Part shown: positions 23,524 to 35,530 of the stretch, piece by piece
How the letters are laid out: the number at the start of each line of letters is the position of its first letter
How positions within the stretch are numbered: position 1 is the first letter of the stretch
Source: Xylaria sp. FL1777
Taxonomy: Eukaryota; Ascomycota; Sordariomycetes; Xylariales; Xylariaceae
Assembly: GCA_022578965.1 (NCBI GenBank)
Contig: MU400658.1
Span: forward strand, 1-64,000
Direction of reading: 5' to 3'
Length of the DNA: 64,000 nucleotides
Translations under genes and position numbers: made by a program
Notes under the pieces: generated by a model
The model's database searches: none
Seen by the model: only the letters and a program-made list of their open reading frames with translations
What the model was told of the DNA's origin: nothing

Positions 23524-23827
23524 TGTTATACGTTAAGCTATTTTAAAAAACAAAGCTTTATCTAAAAAGCTAAATTTATATTAAAATCTAAGTATAAAAA
23601 AGAAAACAGCTATTTTATAAAGTAATTTATAAGAAGTAGCTAAGTAGCTAAATTACAGTATGTATAGCCAATAAGTAGTTCATGCACTAATAAGTAATCT
23701 ATGCACTAATAGGTAGTCTATGCATATACATAAACTAGCTTAGCCACATTAAAGTGTAGCATAGCTACACCCATTAAGCCACATTAAAACAATGGGCTAT
23801 AGGGCTATTAGTTACTATACCGTAACT
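23524..23827 (-). repeat. 5' LTR (heavily mutated)
   Basis: Gapless partner of 16889-17192. G+C is about 28% against 42% in the other LTR. All 17 GpC dinucleotides of the lightly mutated LTR are kept here, while 46 of 95 other C or G positions have become T or A. As the 5' LTR it would have held the promoter. Confidence 0.95.
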
Positions 23828-23832
23828 TGCAA
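23828..23832. repeat. Target-site duplication, right (tgcaa)
   Basis: Exact repeat of 16884-16888, marking the right edge of the insertion. Confidence 0.9.
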
Positions 23833-25559
23833 ATAATAAGTCTAGGTTTACTTGCTTTATAGCTATATTTTATTAAGCAATGTTTTATTTATATTTTTAT
23901 TTAAAACAAAAAAAAAAAAAGCTGTTTATTATTTTAGCTAAAAGGCTTTTGTAGCATTAAAAACTATATATGTTGTTTAATAATATAGTTTAATAAATAA
24001 AGGAAAAAAAGTAATAATAAAAGTAAAAATAAAAAAAATGCAAAATTTACGTAACTTAAAAAACTTAACTTTTTGCTTTCTTTACTTATATATAAAAAAA
24101 AAAAAAATATTTATAAAAAACAAAATGTTTTTGCTATAAATTGGTTTTTTCTGTTTTTTTGTTATTTTATAGCTTTAAATCTTTATTAAATCTGTTGCAA
24201 ATTTTTAGCATGTTTTGTTTTGTTTTTTTTTTTTAAGCAGTACTATAAAAAAAAATGCATAAAGCTATAATAAATTAGCTGCGCTATTATAATATATGCA
24301 AAAAAATAATAAAATATTTATATTGCATTATTATAAAGCAAAAAAGTTTTAGCAAACATAGCAAATTAAAAAAAAAGCAGCTTTAGCTTTTTTTTTTTAA
24401 AAAAATAATATAACTTTATAGCTTTAAAAGCTTATTATATACTTAAAAACTTATAAAGTTTTTCCTTTTTGTTTTATTATACCTTTTATGCATTTTGTAA
24501 TGTAAGCTTAATGTTTTTATAACTATTTGTTTAATTTAATTTTATATAATATAAAGTTATATAATATAAATAGCATTACAGTTTTTAAAACAGCAGTAAA
24601 AGCGTAGCGCTTTTTGTATTATATTATATAGTTAAGCTTGCTATAAAAAATAAAAAGTTAATATATTTTGCTTTTGGTTAAACCTTTTTAGCAAAGGTTT
24701 TAACTATATTAATAATAAACTTAGTACTATATAGTTTTTTAAACTTTTAGCATAAGTAGCTAACATATAGCTTATAAAATAAACTGCTTTTTTTGTTATA
24801 TTTTAGCAAAAGCTAAACTTTTAAGTGCTTTTATTAGTTAAAAGCATATAAAAAAAAAACAACTATATATTTTTTAAAAGCACTTTATGCTAAATGTATA
24901 GCTATTATTTTGTAAGCAAAAAGCAAGTTTTTAAATATTAATTATAAAGGGTTTTTTTATAGGGTTTATAATAGCTTGTTTTTATAAAACGCAAATTTAG
25001 TACGCTATATAAATTTATATATTATAATATAATAGCTTTTTAGCGTTATTAAAGTATTTAAAGCATTAATAAAAGCAATAAGTATTAATTAAAACTTTAA
25101 TATAATTAATAAATTAGTAAGCTATAAAAGCAGCTATAAAGTGCAAATTAAGCAGGTTTTTGTTTTAAAAAAAGTTAGTATATAATAAAAAGAATAACTA
25201 AAGAAAGAAAATAAAGCGCTAGTTAAAAAAAAAAAGTTTATAGCAGCAAAATGCAAAGCAAAAAAAAAAAGAAAAAAAAGAAAAAAGAAAAGAAAAAAAA
25301 TAAGGAAAAAAAAGCTAAAAAAAAAAAAAGGGAAAAAAAAAGAAAAAAATAAAGCTAAAAAGAAAAAAAAAAGAAGTTTATACTAAAAGAAAGCATAGGT
25401 TTAAAAAAGAATATAGCTTTAAAAGGTTTTTTTATGCTTAATGCTTAATTAAATTATTTAATATATTACTGCTTAGTAAAATAATTATAAATATTGCTTT
25501 TTTGCTTTATAGCATTTATAATATAAAAGGAATAAATGCTTACTACTATTATAACATAT
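23833..25559. other. RIP-like DNA, shared by both copies
   Basis: This stretch aligns with about 55026-56856. It holds an A/G-rich tract at about 25240-25380 (56560-56680 in copy 2). Frames on the minus strand in that tract are F-rich shadows. No gene was found. Confidence 0.6.
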
Positions 25560-25825
25560 AATAAAATAAGCATATTAGTATTATTATTAATAAACTATAG
25601 CTTATTAAAACATAAACATAATAAAACAATTATATTAATACTATTACTAATAAATTATAGCTTATTAAAACATAAAAATAATAAAACAATTATATTAGTA
25701 TTATTGCTAATAAACTATAGCTTATAAAAACATAAGCATAATAAAACAACCGTACTAATAATATTACTAATAAACTATAGCTTATAAAAACACAAAAGTA
25801 ATAAAATAAACGTATTAAGCTTAAT
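25560..25825 (+). repeat. Exact-period 60-bp tandem array, four and a half units
   Basis: Units start at 25560, 25620, 25680, 25740 and 25800 (partial). Each carries aataaaacaa, a tatta-rich middle and ctatagcttattaaaacata. Read in one frame each unit gives a 20-residue repeat (for example ILLLINYSLLKHK). In this copy single changes turn tta into taa in units 3 and 4, so the frame is not conserved. It is a minisatellite, not a gene. Confidence 0.9.
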
Positions 25826-26838
25826 TATGTTATATATTAAGTATATATATAAGTATTAAAATAAAACCTAAAAAGGTTTCTTTAAATTAATTATAAAGCA
25901 AAATAGCGCTTATTATGCAAAAAAAGCATATATATTTTATACTTTATATTATAATAAAAACTTGCATGCTTTGCTACACTAAAAGTAGCATTTATTACTA
26001 TAAACTAATAAATATGCTTAAAACTAATAGCAAGGTATAAAAAAGTTATTATTAAGCTAAAGCATATATTTGTTAATATGCTTTAAAATACTATATAAGC
26101 AAACTAGCTAAAAAGATTAAGCTTATTGCATTTTTTTCTTTGCTTTAATAATATAATAGCAATACATATTGCTATTTATAAAAAAATCCAAGTTTAAATT
26201 TTAGCTAAAGCATTATATAAGCAATATATTTATAATAATAAACATATATTTACTTAATTTCTTTTTTTTTTAAAGCAATACTACGTGTTGCTTTTTTTTA
26301 TACAATATATAGCGCTATTAATACTACTTTTTTGTATTTTTTTCTTTGCTAACGTTTTACTAAAAAGCGTTTTTTCTAAAAAAGCATTAAATATACAAAA
26401 CGCATAAAACATTTTTACTATATATTTTTTGCTTTTTTTTTATTTTAAATATAAATTAGTTTTTAAAAAACCTTTGTTTTAAGTAAGCGTTATTTTTTTA
26501 TATACTTATTATAGCTATTATTTATACTTATATACTTGCTTACTTTAATTTAAGTTTTTTTGCATAAAAACGTTATTAAGCTGCTTTATAAACAATTTGC
26601 TTTTTTTTTTCTTTTTTTTTAACTTTTTTTGCTTTTTAAAACGTATGCTTACTAAAACTAAAATTTTATACTACTTATATATGTTTTTTCTTTTTGCTTG
26701 CAATTTTTTTAGCTTTTTTTATTGTTTTTTTAAAGCAAGTTTTGCTTATAAAACTTAATTTGCTTGCTATGCTTTTTTTTTTTACTATAGCTTTTTTAAG
26801 CAAAGTTTTAAATAGCTTTGCAAGTTTTTACTTTATTT
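25826..26838. other. RIP-like DNA, right end of duplication copy 1
   Basis: This stretch aligns with about 57126-58136. The 62-codon frame at 26694-26882 runs over the duplication edge and is not conserved, so it is not a gene. Confidence 0.6.
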
Positions 26839-26844
26839 TTCTGT

Positions 26845-27680
26845 TCCTTGGGTTAAGGTTAGCAGCGTGTTTATGCGTTTAACTTAGTGAAAATTTTCAT
26901 TGATTTTTTTACTAACAGCTTTTATGCTTAATTATTTGCTAGCTTTACGTGCTTTTATTTTTGTAATTTGTTAGCTTAACATAATAGTACTTCTGCATTG
27001 CTTTATTTAAAGCTAATCATTTTTTTTTTGCTGCTTAATGTACTTAATTTTTTGCGTATTAACTTTTTTATAACATTATAACCCTTTTAATGCATATTAT
27101 AAAAATTCGTTTATAAATTTTATTTTTTGTTATTATTGCTTTTTTTTCTTTTTTTTTTTTCTTTTATTTTTATTGCACTTGCATTTCTGTTGTAGCTTGT
27201 TTTTTCTTAAGTTGCGCGTTATTATTAAGCTTATTTTTTAATGCTTATTTAATGCTTATTTAGCGCTTTTTTAGCTTTTTTTTAGCGCTTTTATTTGTTG
27301 TATTGCTATTTTTGCTTGCTTTTCTTTAGCGCTTTTATTTGTTATATTGCTATTTTTGCTTGCTTTATTGTTTTTTTTGTAGCTTAATTACTATGCTTTT
27401 ATTAACTATTAAACATAATTAGCAAAAACGCAAAAAAGCTTAAGCATAATAAATTATTAAACTAAAACAAAAAGCTGTTTAACTTTTTAGTTAATTTTAT
27501 ATTTTTTTTTTAATTTGTCTTTTAATAAAAAATACTTTAGCACTTATATATTTTTATGTTTTTACTTTACTGCTTTTAATTCTTAATTTGCTTTTATATT
27601 ACTATTATTTTACTTAAAGCTAATTTTGTTTATTTTTTTTTTTTTTTTTTATAAATATTTTGTTTTTAATTACTTAACTT
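26845..27680 (+). repeat. Dispersed module D, copy 2
   Basis: Matches 1870-2545. It is longer, with an internal short duplication of a stretch containing agcgcttttatttgtt and ttgctatttttgcttgcttt (about 27285-27370). The first 90 bases keep several C and G outside GpC and include a perfect 12-bp palindrome, tgaaaattttca, at 26888-26899. Confidence 0.65.
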
Positions 27681-30600
27681 TTTTTTATTTATTTTTAAGT
27701 ACTATTACTACTTTTTATTTCTTTGTTTAAGCAATTTTTAGAACTACTATATATAAATAGCTTTGCTTTCTTAAATTTAAACAATAGTAATGCTATAAAT
27801 TTTAAACCGTTTAAACTAAAACTTTTTTTTTCTTTTGCTTTTTTTGCTTGTTTTTAATTCTAAAGTTTTTTTAATTTTAATAACCTAAGCTTTTTTAATA
27901 GCAACAAAAGTAATAGTATTATTTTAAACGCTTTAAAACTAGTTATTTTTCCTTTTTTGATTTTTTTTTTGTTTTTTACGCTTTATATTTTAAATAAGCT
28001 TGTTGCTTTATTGCTTAACTGTTTTTTTACTTTGTTATAGCAAAATTTCTTTGTTTTTATTAGTAGTAAAGCTTTTATTTTTAACAAAAATTATTTGCTT
28101 GCTTTTGCTTTTTTTTTTTTACTACTAGTTTACTATAATTAGCTTAGCTAGTAATTTTTCTTTTTATTTAATAATATGCGTTATTATACACAAAAACAAA
28201 TTCTATACTTTTATTTCTATTAATGCAACTATAGTATGCTTTATTTTTTGTTTTTTTTGTTTTTTTTTATTTTTGTTTATATTATTGGCCTATTTATACT
28301 TTTAAAACGGCTTTTAAAAAACAAAATATCCTAAGACCTAAAGTTTTTAAAAAAACTATAAGTCTTAAAATATTTTGTTTCTTAAAAGCTATTCTTCTTT
28401 TGTTTTTTTTAGTTTTAAAGTAATTAATCTTTTATAAGCTATTTTTTTTTTCTATAGTTTTTATTTTTATTCTTAGATTTATAATACTAATTTTTTTTTA
28501 TAAATAAAGTAATAAATATAGCTAGCTATATATTAAAACATATAACTAATTATTTTATATAAAGTTTTTTAGCTTTTTATATTAATTCTTTAAAACAAAA
28601 TAATTTTATTAACTTTTTTTTATTTTGTGCTAAGCTAAAAGCGCTATAGATTTTTTTTTAGCATACTTTTTTTAATGCTAATAAGCTTACGCTTTTTTTT
28701 TTGTTTACTAAGGCCTTTTATTATAATATTTATTAATAAATATATATTATTTATTAATATAACATTAATAGCTATATTATTTAGCTTTGTTTTTTTGCTG
28801 TATTTTCTTTAGCAATATTAAATTTGAGTTATTTATTTTTTTTTAATTTATTTTTTTTTAAAATCTATACTGCATTTTTAACTTAATAGAACTTTATAAA
28901 ACTTAAAATTTATAGCTTAGCTTTTTTAAATACAGTTTTAATAATATTATTTATTTTGTTTTTTTTTACTTTTTTTTAATTTTTAAATATTAAACTACTT
29001 ATTTGCTATTTAAAATATAAAAACAGTTTATAAAAAATTATATGCTATTTGCTTTATATGCTTTTTGTTTATTTATAATTATTACTTAGCACTTTATTAG
29101 TTTTGCTTAAGCTAAAGCAAAAGTAAGCATTTAGCAAGCTTTAGTAAAAAGCTTTAGTTTTTTTTAGTATATTTAATTATAGTATGCTATTTTATATAAA
29201 TATATAAAACTATTTTAAAACTACTTTAAAACTTTATATAACTAATATTTGTTTAGCTATTTTGCTAGCTTTATTTTCTTTTTATAAAAACATAATATTA
29301 AAAATATAACTATAAGCTATTTAGCAAAAAGTGCTTTATAAAAATTTTATACGAACTATTTTTTAACAGTAAACTAGTAGTACTTTTACTTTAATGCTAT
29401 ATAAGTTAATTTTACTTTTTAAAATGTGCTTTATATTATTAAACCTTTTTATTTAACTAATAATATAATATTTTTATATATTTTGCTTTATAAGTTAGCA
29501 TGCTTAACTAAAAAAGCGCATAATAGCAATAGTTTATTTTAAAGATATTATTAAACTTTTTATTTGTAATACTTGTTTTAAGATATAAAAAAGCTAAAAA
29601 TAATAAAAATTATGCTAATTAGCTTTTAAGTTAAAAAAGTAGCTTTATATTAAGTTAAATTATATAATTTTTATAAGCAGTATATATAAACATTTATAAA
29701 AAGATTTTATTTTTTCGATTTATTGTAGTTTAAACTGCTATTTTTTAGCTTAAACTTATTAAAATAATACTATTAAAGCAAAACTTACTTATTAATACAA
29801 AAAGCAATATTATTTAATTTTTTTTTTTTTTAACGCTTTTTAGTTTTATAAAAGCTAGCTATACTATATATTATTTATATTATTTAATGCCTTTATACTG
29901 CTTTATTATAATATATGTTATAAATATTATATGCTTTAGTTTTATATTATAACTGCTATAAACTTTTATAAACTGCTTTTTTAGTAAATTATTTGCTTAT
30001 TTTTACTACTTGATTTTATTATTTATAACTTTTTTTTTTTTGTTTTAATATGCTAGCTAAATAATTTTTTGTTTGCTTATGCTGTTTATTTTATTAAGCT
30101 TATTAAAAAGCTAGCAATATTTGCACTGCTTAATAATAGTGTATTACTAAAATAATTTATTGCTACTAAGTATATTAAATATATGCTTATTAACTAAATA
30201 TTGCTTATTTTTTTTAAGCAAACTTATATTAATAATGTTTTTTTTTAAGTATTATAGTTATAATATATTACTTAAAATTACTACATAGCTAACAAGTTTA
30301 AAAAGCTATTATAAAAGCTTAGCTTTAAAAATATAGTGCAAAAGTATAGCATGCTATAAATACTAAACAATATATTTAAGTAATATATTTTTTAACTTAT
30401 AAATTATACTTTAAAGCAGCTTTTTTTATTTTTTTTTAAGCGTTAAAATTAACTAAAAATAACCTAGCAAAATATAACGCAAAGTATACTTAATATAAAT
30501 AAGCAATTTAAAATAACGCTACTAAAGAACTTTTAAACTATTATTAATTATGCTATTATTTTTGCTAAATATTATAAAGCATAGCTATTATGCAGCAAAA

Positions 30601-32012
30601 CTTTTAAGCTTGCATTATAATTAGTTGTTTACGTATATAATTTAAAGTTTTTTAAAGCTTATAAATTATATTTTAAAAAGCTTAAGCTTTTTTATTAAAA
30701 ATAATATAATGTTTTATATAAAGGCTAGCTAAACTATATATAAAGCTATTTTTAACTTTTTAGCTTACTTAACGTTTATTGTATTTATTTTTAGGTTTTT
30801 GCTGCTTTAAGCAAAACTAAAGTTAAAAGCTTTTAAGCAAATAAAACAGCGCTATTTAATAATGCTAACTTTTTACTTCTTGCTTTTATATAATAATAAA
30901 AACTAAAAACAAAAACTTATAACTTTAGCAATTATAATACAAATAAACGCTAAAGCTAGTTAATATATGTAGCATTAATGCTTAGCGCTTTAAATAATTA
31001 TACTAGTTAATTAAGTAAAAGCTTTACTTTTTAGTATTACAAGGTTTAAAAAATTTAGCTTGCTATATTTACTAGTAGAAATATTATATGCTTATTTTTT
31101 AACAACTAGTTTAACTATTATTAAACATATATTAGCTTTTATATTTTTGTTATGTTAAACTTTAAAAAAACTAAGTTTTTTTATGTTTAATTATTTAAGC
31201 ATATTATTAAATAATTAGATTTTTTTAGTTTTAAGTATAGCTACTTAAAGCTATTATACTATAACATAATAAAAGAAAAGCTATTATATAATAATATAAG
31301 TTATTTATTTAAAAGAGCTTTAATAGCTATTATATTAATATATTTGCTATAGTTGCTTAATTAAGTTTATAATGCTATTATATAAGCATACTATAATATA
31401 TACTAATATGCTATAATATTTATATAATAAAGACATAATGCTTTTTATTTTAGCTTTAATGCTATGCTTTAGTATTTATTTAACTATTGCAGCAAAGGTT
31501 TTTTACGCATGTTTTTTAAATAGCTTTTTTATATACTTATTAAATAACTTATTGTGTTTTTTTAACTGTATGCATTTTACTTTAGCATATTTTCTAATGC
31601 TATAAAACTGCTATTTTTTTTTGTTAATTTACTAGCGTAGCTTAAACTAAAAGATTTAAGAGCTAATAAATTAATACTAGCATTTAAATTGCTATACAAA
31701 ATAAGCATATTAGCAAAAAAAATCTTTATAAAATATATAGTATTATATAAAAAGCTAAACATAAAGCTAACTATATAACATAAGCTAGCAAAAAAGCTAA
31801 CTAATAGCAATAAAACTAGTAAAAAAAAAAACAAAATAAAAGTTATAAATAATACAAAACTAAAAATAAACAGTAGCTATAATTTTAATAATTATAAATA
31901 GCTATAATAAAACCTAAAACTAAAGCAAAACTAATAAAAGCTACTAAAAATAAAATATTTAAAACTATATAATAATTATATTTTAGCTTATTTTTAAATA
32001 TATAAAAACTAA
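27681..32012. other. Spacer between duplication copies
   Basis: RIP-like AT-rich DNA with no match I could see elsewhere in the window. It contains the hairpin at 28311-28388. The minus frame at 31577-31834 (85 codons) is hydrophobic and low-complexity and unrecognised. No RNA gene or array was found. Confidence 0.55.
28311..28388. repeat. Hairpin with 38-bp arms and 2-bp loop
   Basis: Arm 28311-28348 (cttttaaaaaacaaaatatc and following) pairs with 28351-28388 at 33 of 38 positions. Three mismatches are C-to-T type and one is A versus G. The GC-containing core is ctaagacctaaag against its mutated complement. It could be a foldback element or a replication-generated palindrome. Confidence 0.8.
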
Positions 32013-32029
32013 TATAAAGTAATATTATT

Positions 32030-32260
32030 TTTAAAAAAAACTTAGTATACTAAGAAAATAACCTAAAGTAATTTAAATTATTACTACTTTAGTAATATTT
32101 GTTTTTTTAAAAACTTATGTAATATTGCTTTAAATAGCTTATGTAGTATTATTGCTAACTATTAGTTCTTTATATAGCATTACTTTTCTTTTTAAGTTTT
32201 TTGTAGTGTTGTTTATTTTTTACTTAAAAAGTTTACGTTATATTATTGTTTATAAAATAT
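32030..32260 (+). repeat. Contracted form of the first ~70-bp array
   Basis: About 230 bp with the same attgcttt and tatatagcatta phrases as 256-1440. Shared edge phrase: cttagtatactaagaaaata here, cttagcacgctaaaaaaata in copy 1. Confidence 0.65.
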
Positions 32261-34611
32261 AACTTATATAGTATTAAATTTTCCACATAAAGTATAATTT
32301 TATTTATATTGCATTAAAAACAGTAGTAAAAAGATTTATTAGTTATAAAAGCAATATAGCATACATATATAGCGTACATATATAACGTATATATATAGCT
32401 AAAAATATATATAGCTTTTTTATTTATTACGATTTTTATAGCATATAATAAACATACTACTGCTTTTTATACTTATTTTAAACGTAATATTTCTTTATTT
32501 TAATAATTTTAGTACGCTTAGTTTTATAAAAGTTTATTAGTGCACTTTTTAAAAGAAATATAAATACTTAAAAAAACAATTATAATTTATGTAAGTATAT
32601 TTAGCGTATAGTTTTGCTAAGCTAATATTTATTTTTACGTAATATTTTACTGTTTTTTAGGTTTGCTTAAAAATAAAAAGCTTAAGGTTAATAATGTTGT
32701 TTTTTTTAACGTTTGCTTAACGCATGTTTAAACATTTGCTTTTTTAAACAAAAAAAGTAAGCCTAAAGGCCTAAAAAAATAAAGCTTTAGCAAAAAAAGC
32801 GTTAGCTTGCGTATTATTTGTATTGCTAGCTATAATATTCTGCCTTTTTTTAGCAGCTAAAAAAAATGCAAAAATATATTGCTTGTTATAATAAAAATAC
32901 TAAGCCTAGCTTTACAAAAAGAATATTTTAAGCGCTATAATAATTAATATAGCTTTTAAAAGCAGTAAGCTTTTTTTTATAAATTTGTATTTAATAAAAG
33001 ATTTTTGCTTTTTTATATAAAATATAGCTATTTTACTTTTGTTAGCATGCTATATATTATATTTGCTTTTATTAGCACATTAAAAATGCTATAATTTCTT
33101 TTGTTAAATTATTAGCTACTATTACTAGCTAGCTATAATTGCTTTTATTATATATTATAACTATTTTTATTAATATATTAATAGCTATTGTTATATTAGC
33201 TATGTTATTTTTTTATGCATTTATATAATGCTTAAAATATATAATTAGTAAAATATATAATTCTTTGCTTTATATTTTTTATATTATTTATTAATTTCTT
33301 TTATTAAGGTTTTTTTTTTCTGACTTTATTAAGCTTTTATTTTATTATGTAATTTTTGTTTATATTATACGTGTTATAAGTATAAAAACCCTATTAAAAA
33401 AATTTTAAAGCAAAGCAAAAAGTTGCTATATAAAGCAAATTACTACATTTGAAAACTTTATATATACTTTTTTATAAAAAAAGCTAATTGCTATTTTTTA
33501 CTGCTTTTAAAATATAAAAAATCTTATAAATAAACAAAAAAAGCTTTTAAACTAGTATAAAATAGCATAATATTAATATAAAGCAGCATAAAAACATTAA
33601 AAAGTACATAAAATTACTTTGCTTTGCTTTTATTAGTTTATTAGTTTTATTACTATTGCTTTTGTTTGTATATTAATTATTAGTTTTTTGAAATTTTATA
33701 ATATTTTTTTATTAAGCGTTAAACTTAGCTTTTTAAAATAGCAGTAAAATAATTAAGTTAAATATAGCATAACTACTTTAGTTAATATATTAGTTTTGCT
33801 ACTATAGCTTATATTATAAGGCTAACTTTTAAATAAAACTATTATTGCATTAAATTTAAAAGCAAAAGTATTTTTTGTTTTAAAATTTAAAACTAGAAAA
33901 ATTACTTAGTTTTTGTTTAGTTTTTTATAATAGCTTAAAAAAAATCTTTAATTTATAAAAGCAAAATAGCTTTTTTTTTTAATACGTAAAACTATTTTTA
34001 ATAGTTTTTGTTTTATGTAGTATAGTTTTAGTATTTTATAGCATAATGCATATAAAAATAGCAAAAAGTATTTAATAGGTTTATTATAATTTAAAACGCA
34101 AAAATTTTTAGTTCTAAAAATAAAACAAAAAAAATTTTTTAAGTATTCTTTATTTTTTAATAGTAGTTTAAAATGCAAAAATATTTGCTTTTAAAATATA
34201 ACTTAAAAATATAATAATTTTTGCTTTTTAACTAAAACTTTAGTTTTTAGCAACTTTTTAATAATAGCTTAAAATTTTAACTTTAAAATTAAAACTAAAA
34301 AAATTGCTTAAAATTTATTAACTTTTTAGCAGTAGCTTAAAATTTTAGCTTTAAAACTAAAACTTTAGTTTTTTTTAACTTTTTAGCAATAGCTTATAAT
34401 TTTAGCTTTAAAACATAAACTAGAAAAATTGCTTAGTTTTTTTTAACTTTTTTTTAGTAGCTTAAAATGCAAAAATTTTTGCTTTTTAAAACAAAACTAT
34501 AAAAAGCTTTAATAATTAATATATTATTTATTTTAAAACAAATAAAGCTTATTACTAAGTATATTCCATTTTATTTAAGTTGCTTTTTAAAAGAATTGCT
34601 AAATAGAAATT
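32261..34611. other. RIP-like DNA of copy 2
   Basis: Aligned to 1400-3830 except about 32600-33370, which replaces module D and has no clear match. The minus frame at 33948-34178 is an unrecognised low-complexity frame. No gene was found. Confidence 0.55.
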
Positions 34612-35530
34612 TTGCTGTTTTATTATTTACTGCATTAATAATTAAAGCTACTATTTAAAAGCTAATGCAAAACTTTATATAGTTGTTTGCTATAGCTAAT
34701 TAAGCTACATTTAAGTTTTAAATACTTTTTGCTGTTTTATTATTTATAGCGCTAATAATTAAAGCTATTATTTAAAAGCTAGTACTTTTTTATTTTAAAA
34801 TAAATAAAGCTTACTGCTAAATATGTTTTATTTTATTTAAGTTGCTTTTTAAAAGAATTGCTAAATAGGAATTTTGCTGTTTTATTATTTATTGCATTTA
34901 TAATTAAAGCTACTATTTAAAAGCTAATATTTCTTTGTTTTAAAATAAATAAAGCTTACTGCTAAATATATTTTATTTTATTTAAGTTGCTTTTTAAAAA
35001 AATTGCTAAGTAAAGATTTTGCTGTTTTATTATTTATAGCTTTAATAACTAGTGCTATTTTTTAAAAGCTAATGTAAGATTTTTTATAGTTGTTTATTAT
35101 AGCTAATTAAGCTATAGCTAATTAAGCTGCATTAAAGTTTTATATCTTTTTGTTGTTTTATTATTTATAGCGCTAATAATTAAAGCTATTATTTAAAAAC
35201 TAATGTAAAACTTTATATAGTTATTTATTATAGCTAATTAAGCTATAGCTAATTAAGCTGCATTAAAGTTTTGCACTTTTTTGTTAGTTTATTATTTATA
35301 GCTTTAATAGCTAAAGCTATTTTTTAAAAACTAATGCAAAACTTTTTATAATTGTTTGTTATAGCTAATTAAACTATAGTTAATTAAGCTGCACTAAAGT
35401 TTTGCACTTTTTTACTGTTTTATTATTTATAGCATTAATAATTAAAACTATTATTTAAAAGCTAGTGTAAAACTTTATATAGTTATTTATTATAGCTAAT
35501 TAAGCTATAGCTAATTAAGCTATATTTAAG
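34612..35530 (+). repeat. Seven-unit tandem array, copy 2
   Basis: Units start near 34612, 34728, 34875, 35019, 35150, 35280 and 35408 with the same phrases as 3830-4745. Unit number equals copy 1, in contrast to the 50-bp array. Confidence 0.8.

Larger units (their letters stand above)
16889..23827 (-). mobile_element. Ty3/gypsy LTR retrotransposon, chromodomain type (chromovirus), RIP-inactivated
   Basis: A 6939-bp element with two 304-bp LTRs, a polypurine tract, a 5-bp target duplication and minus-strand remains of gag and pol. Pol order is reverse transcriptase, RNase H, integrase, then a chromodomain-like C-terminus, which is the Ty3/gypsy order; the chromodomain marks the chromovirus lineage common in fungi. 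Retroelements of this kind copy themselves through RNA and insert new DNA copies. This copy cannot do so: stops and catalytic-residue losses occur throughout. It is inserted in duplication copy 1, while copy 2 has the empty site. The tract acccctctccct next to the left LTR reads as a polypurine tract on the minus strand, fixing the orientation independently of the proteins. No primer binding site could be identified next to 23523, probably because of mutation. Confidence 0.95.

Noticed and set aside
26888..26899. Perfect 12-bp palindrome tgaaaattttca as a regulatory site
   Set aside because: Short AT palindromes are expected often by chance here, and there is no gene nearby to regulate.
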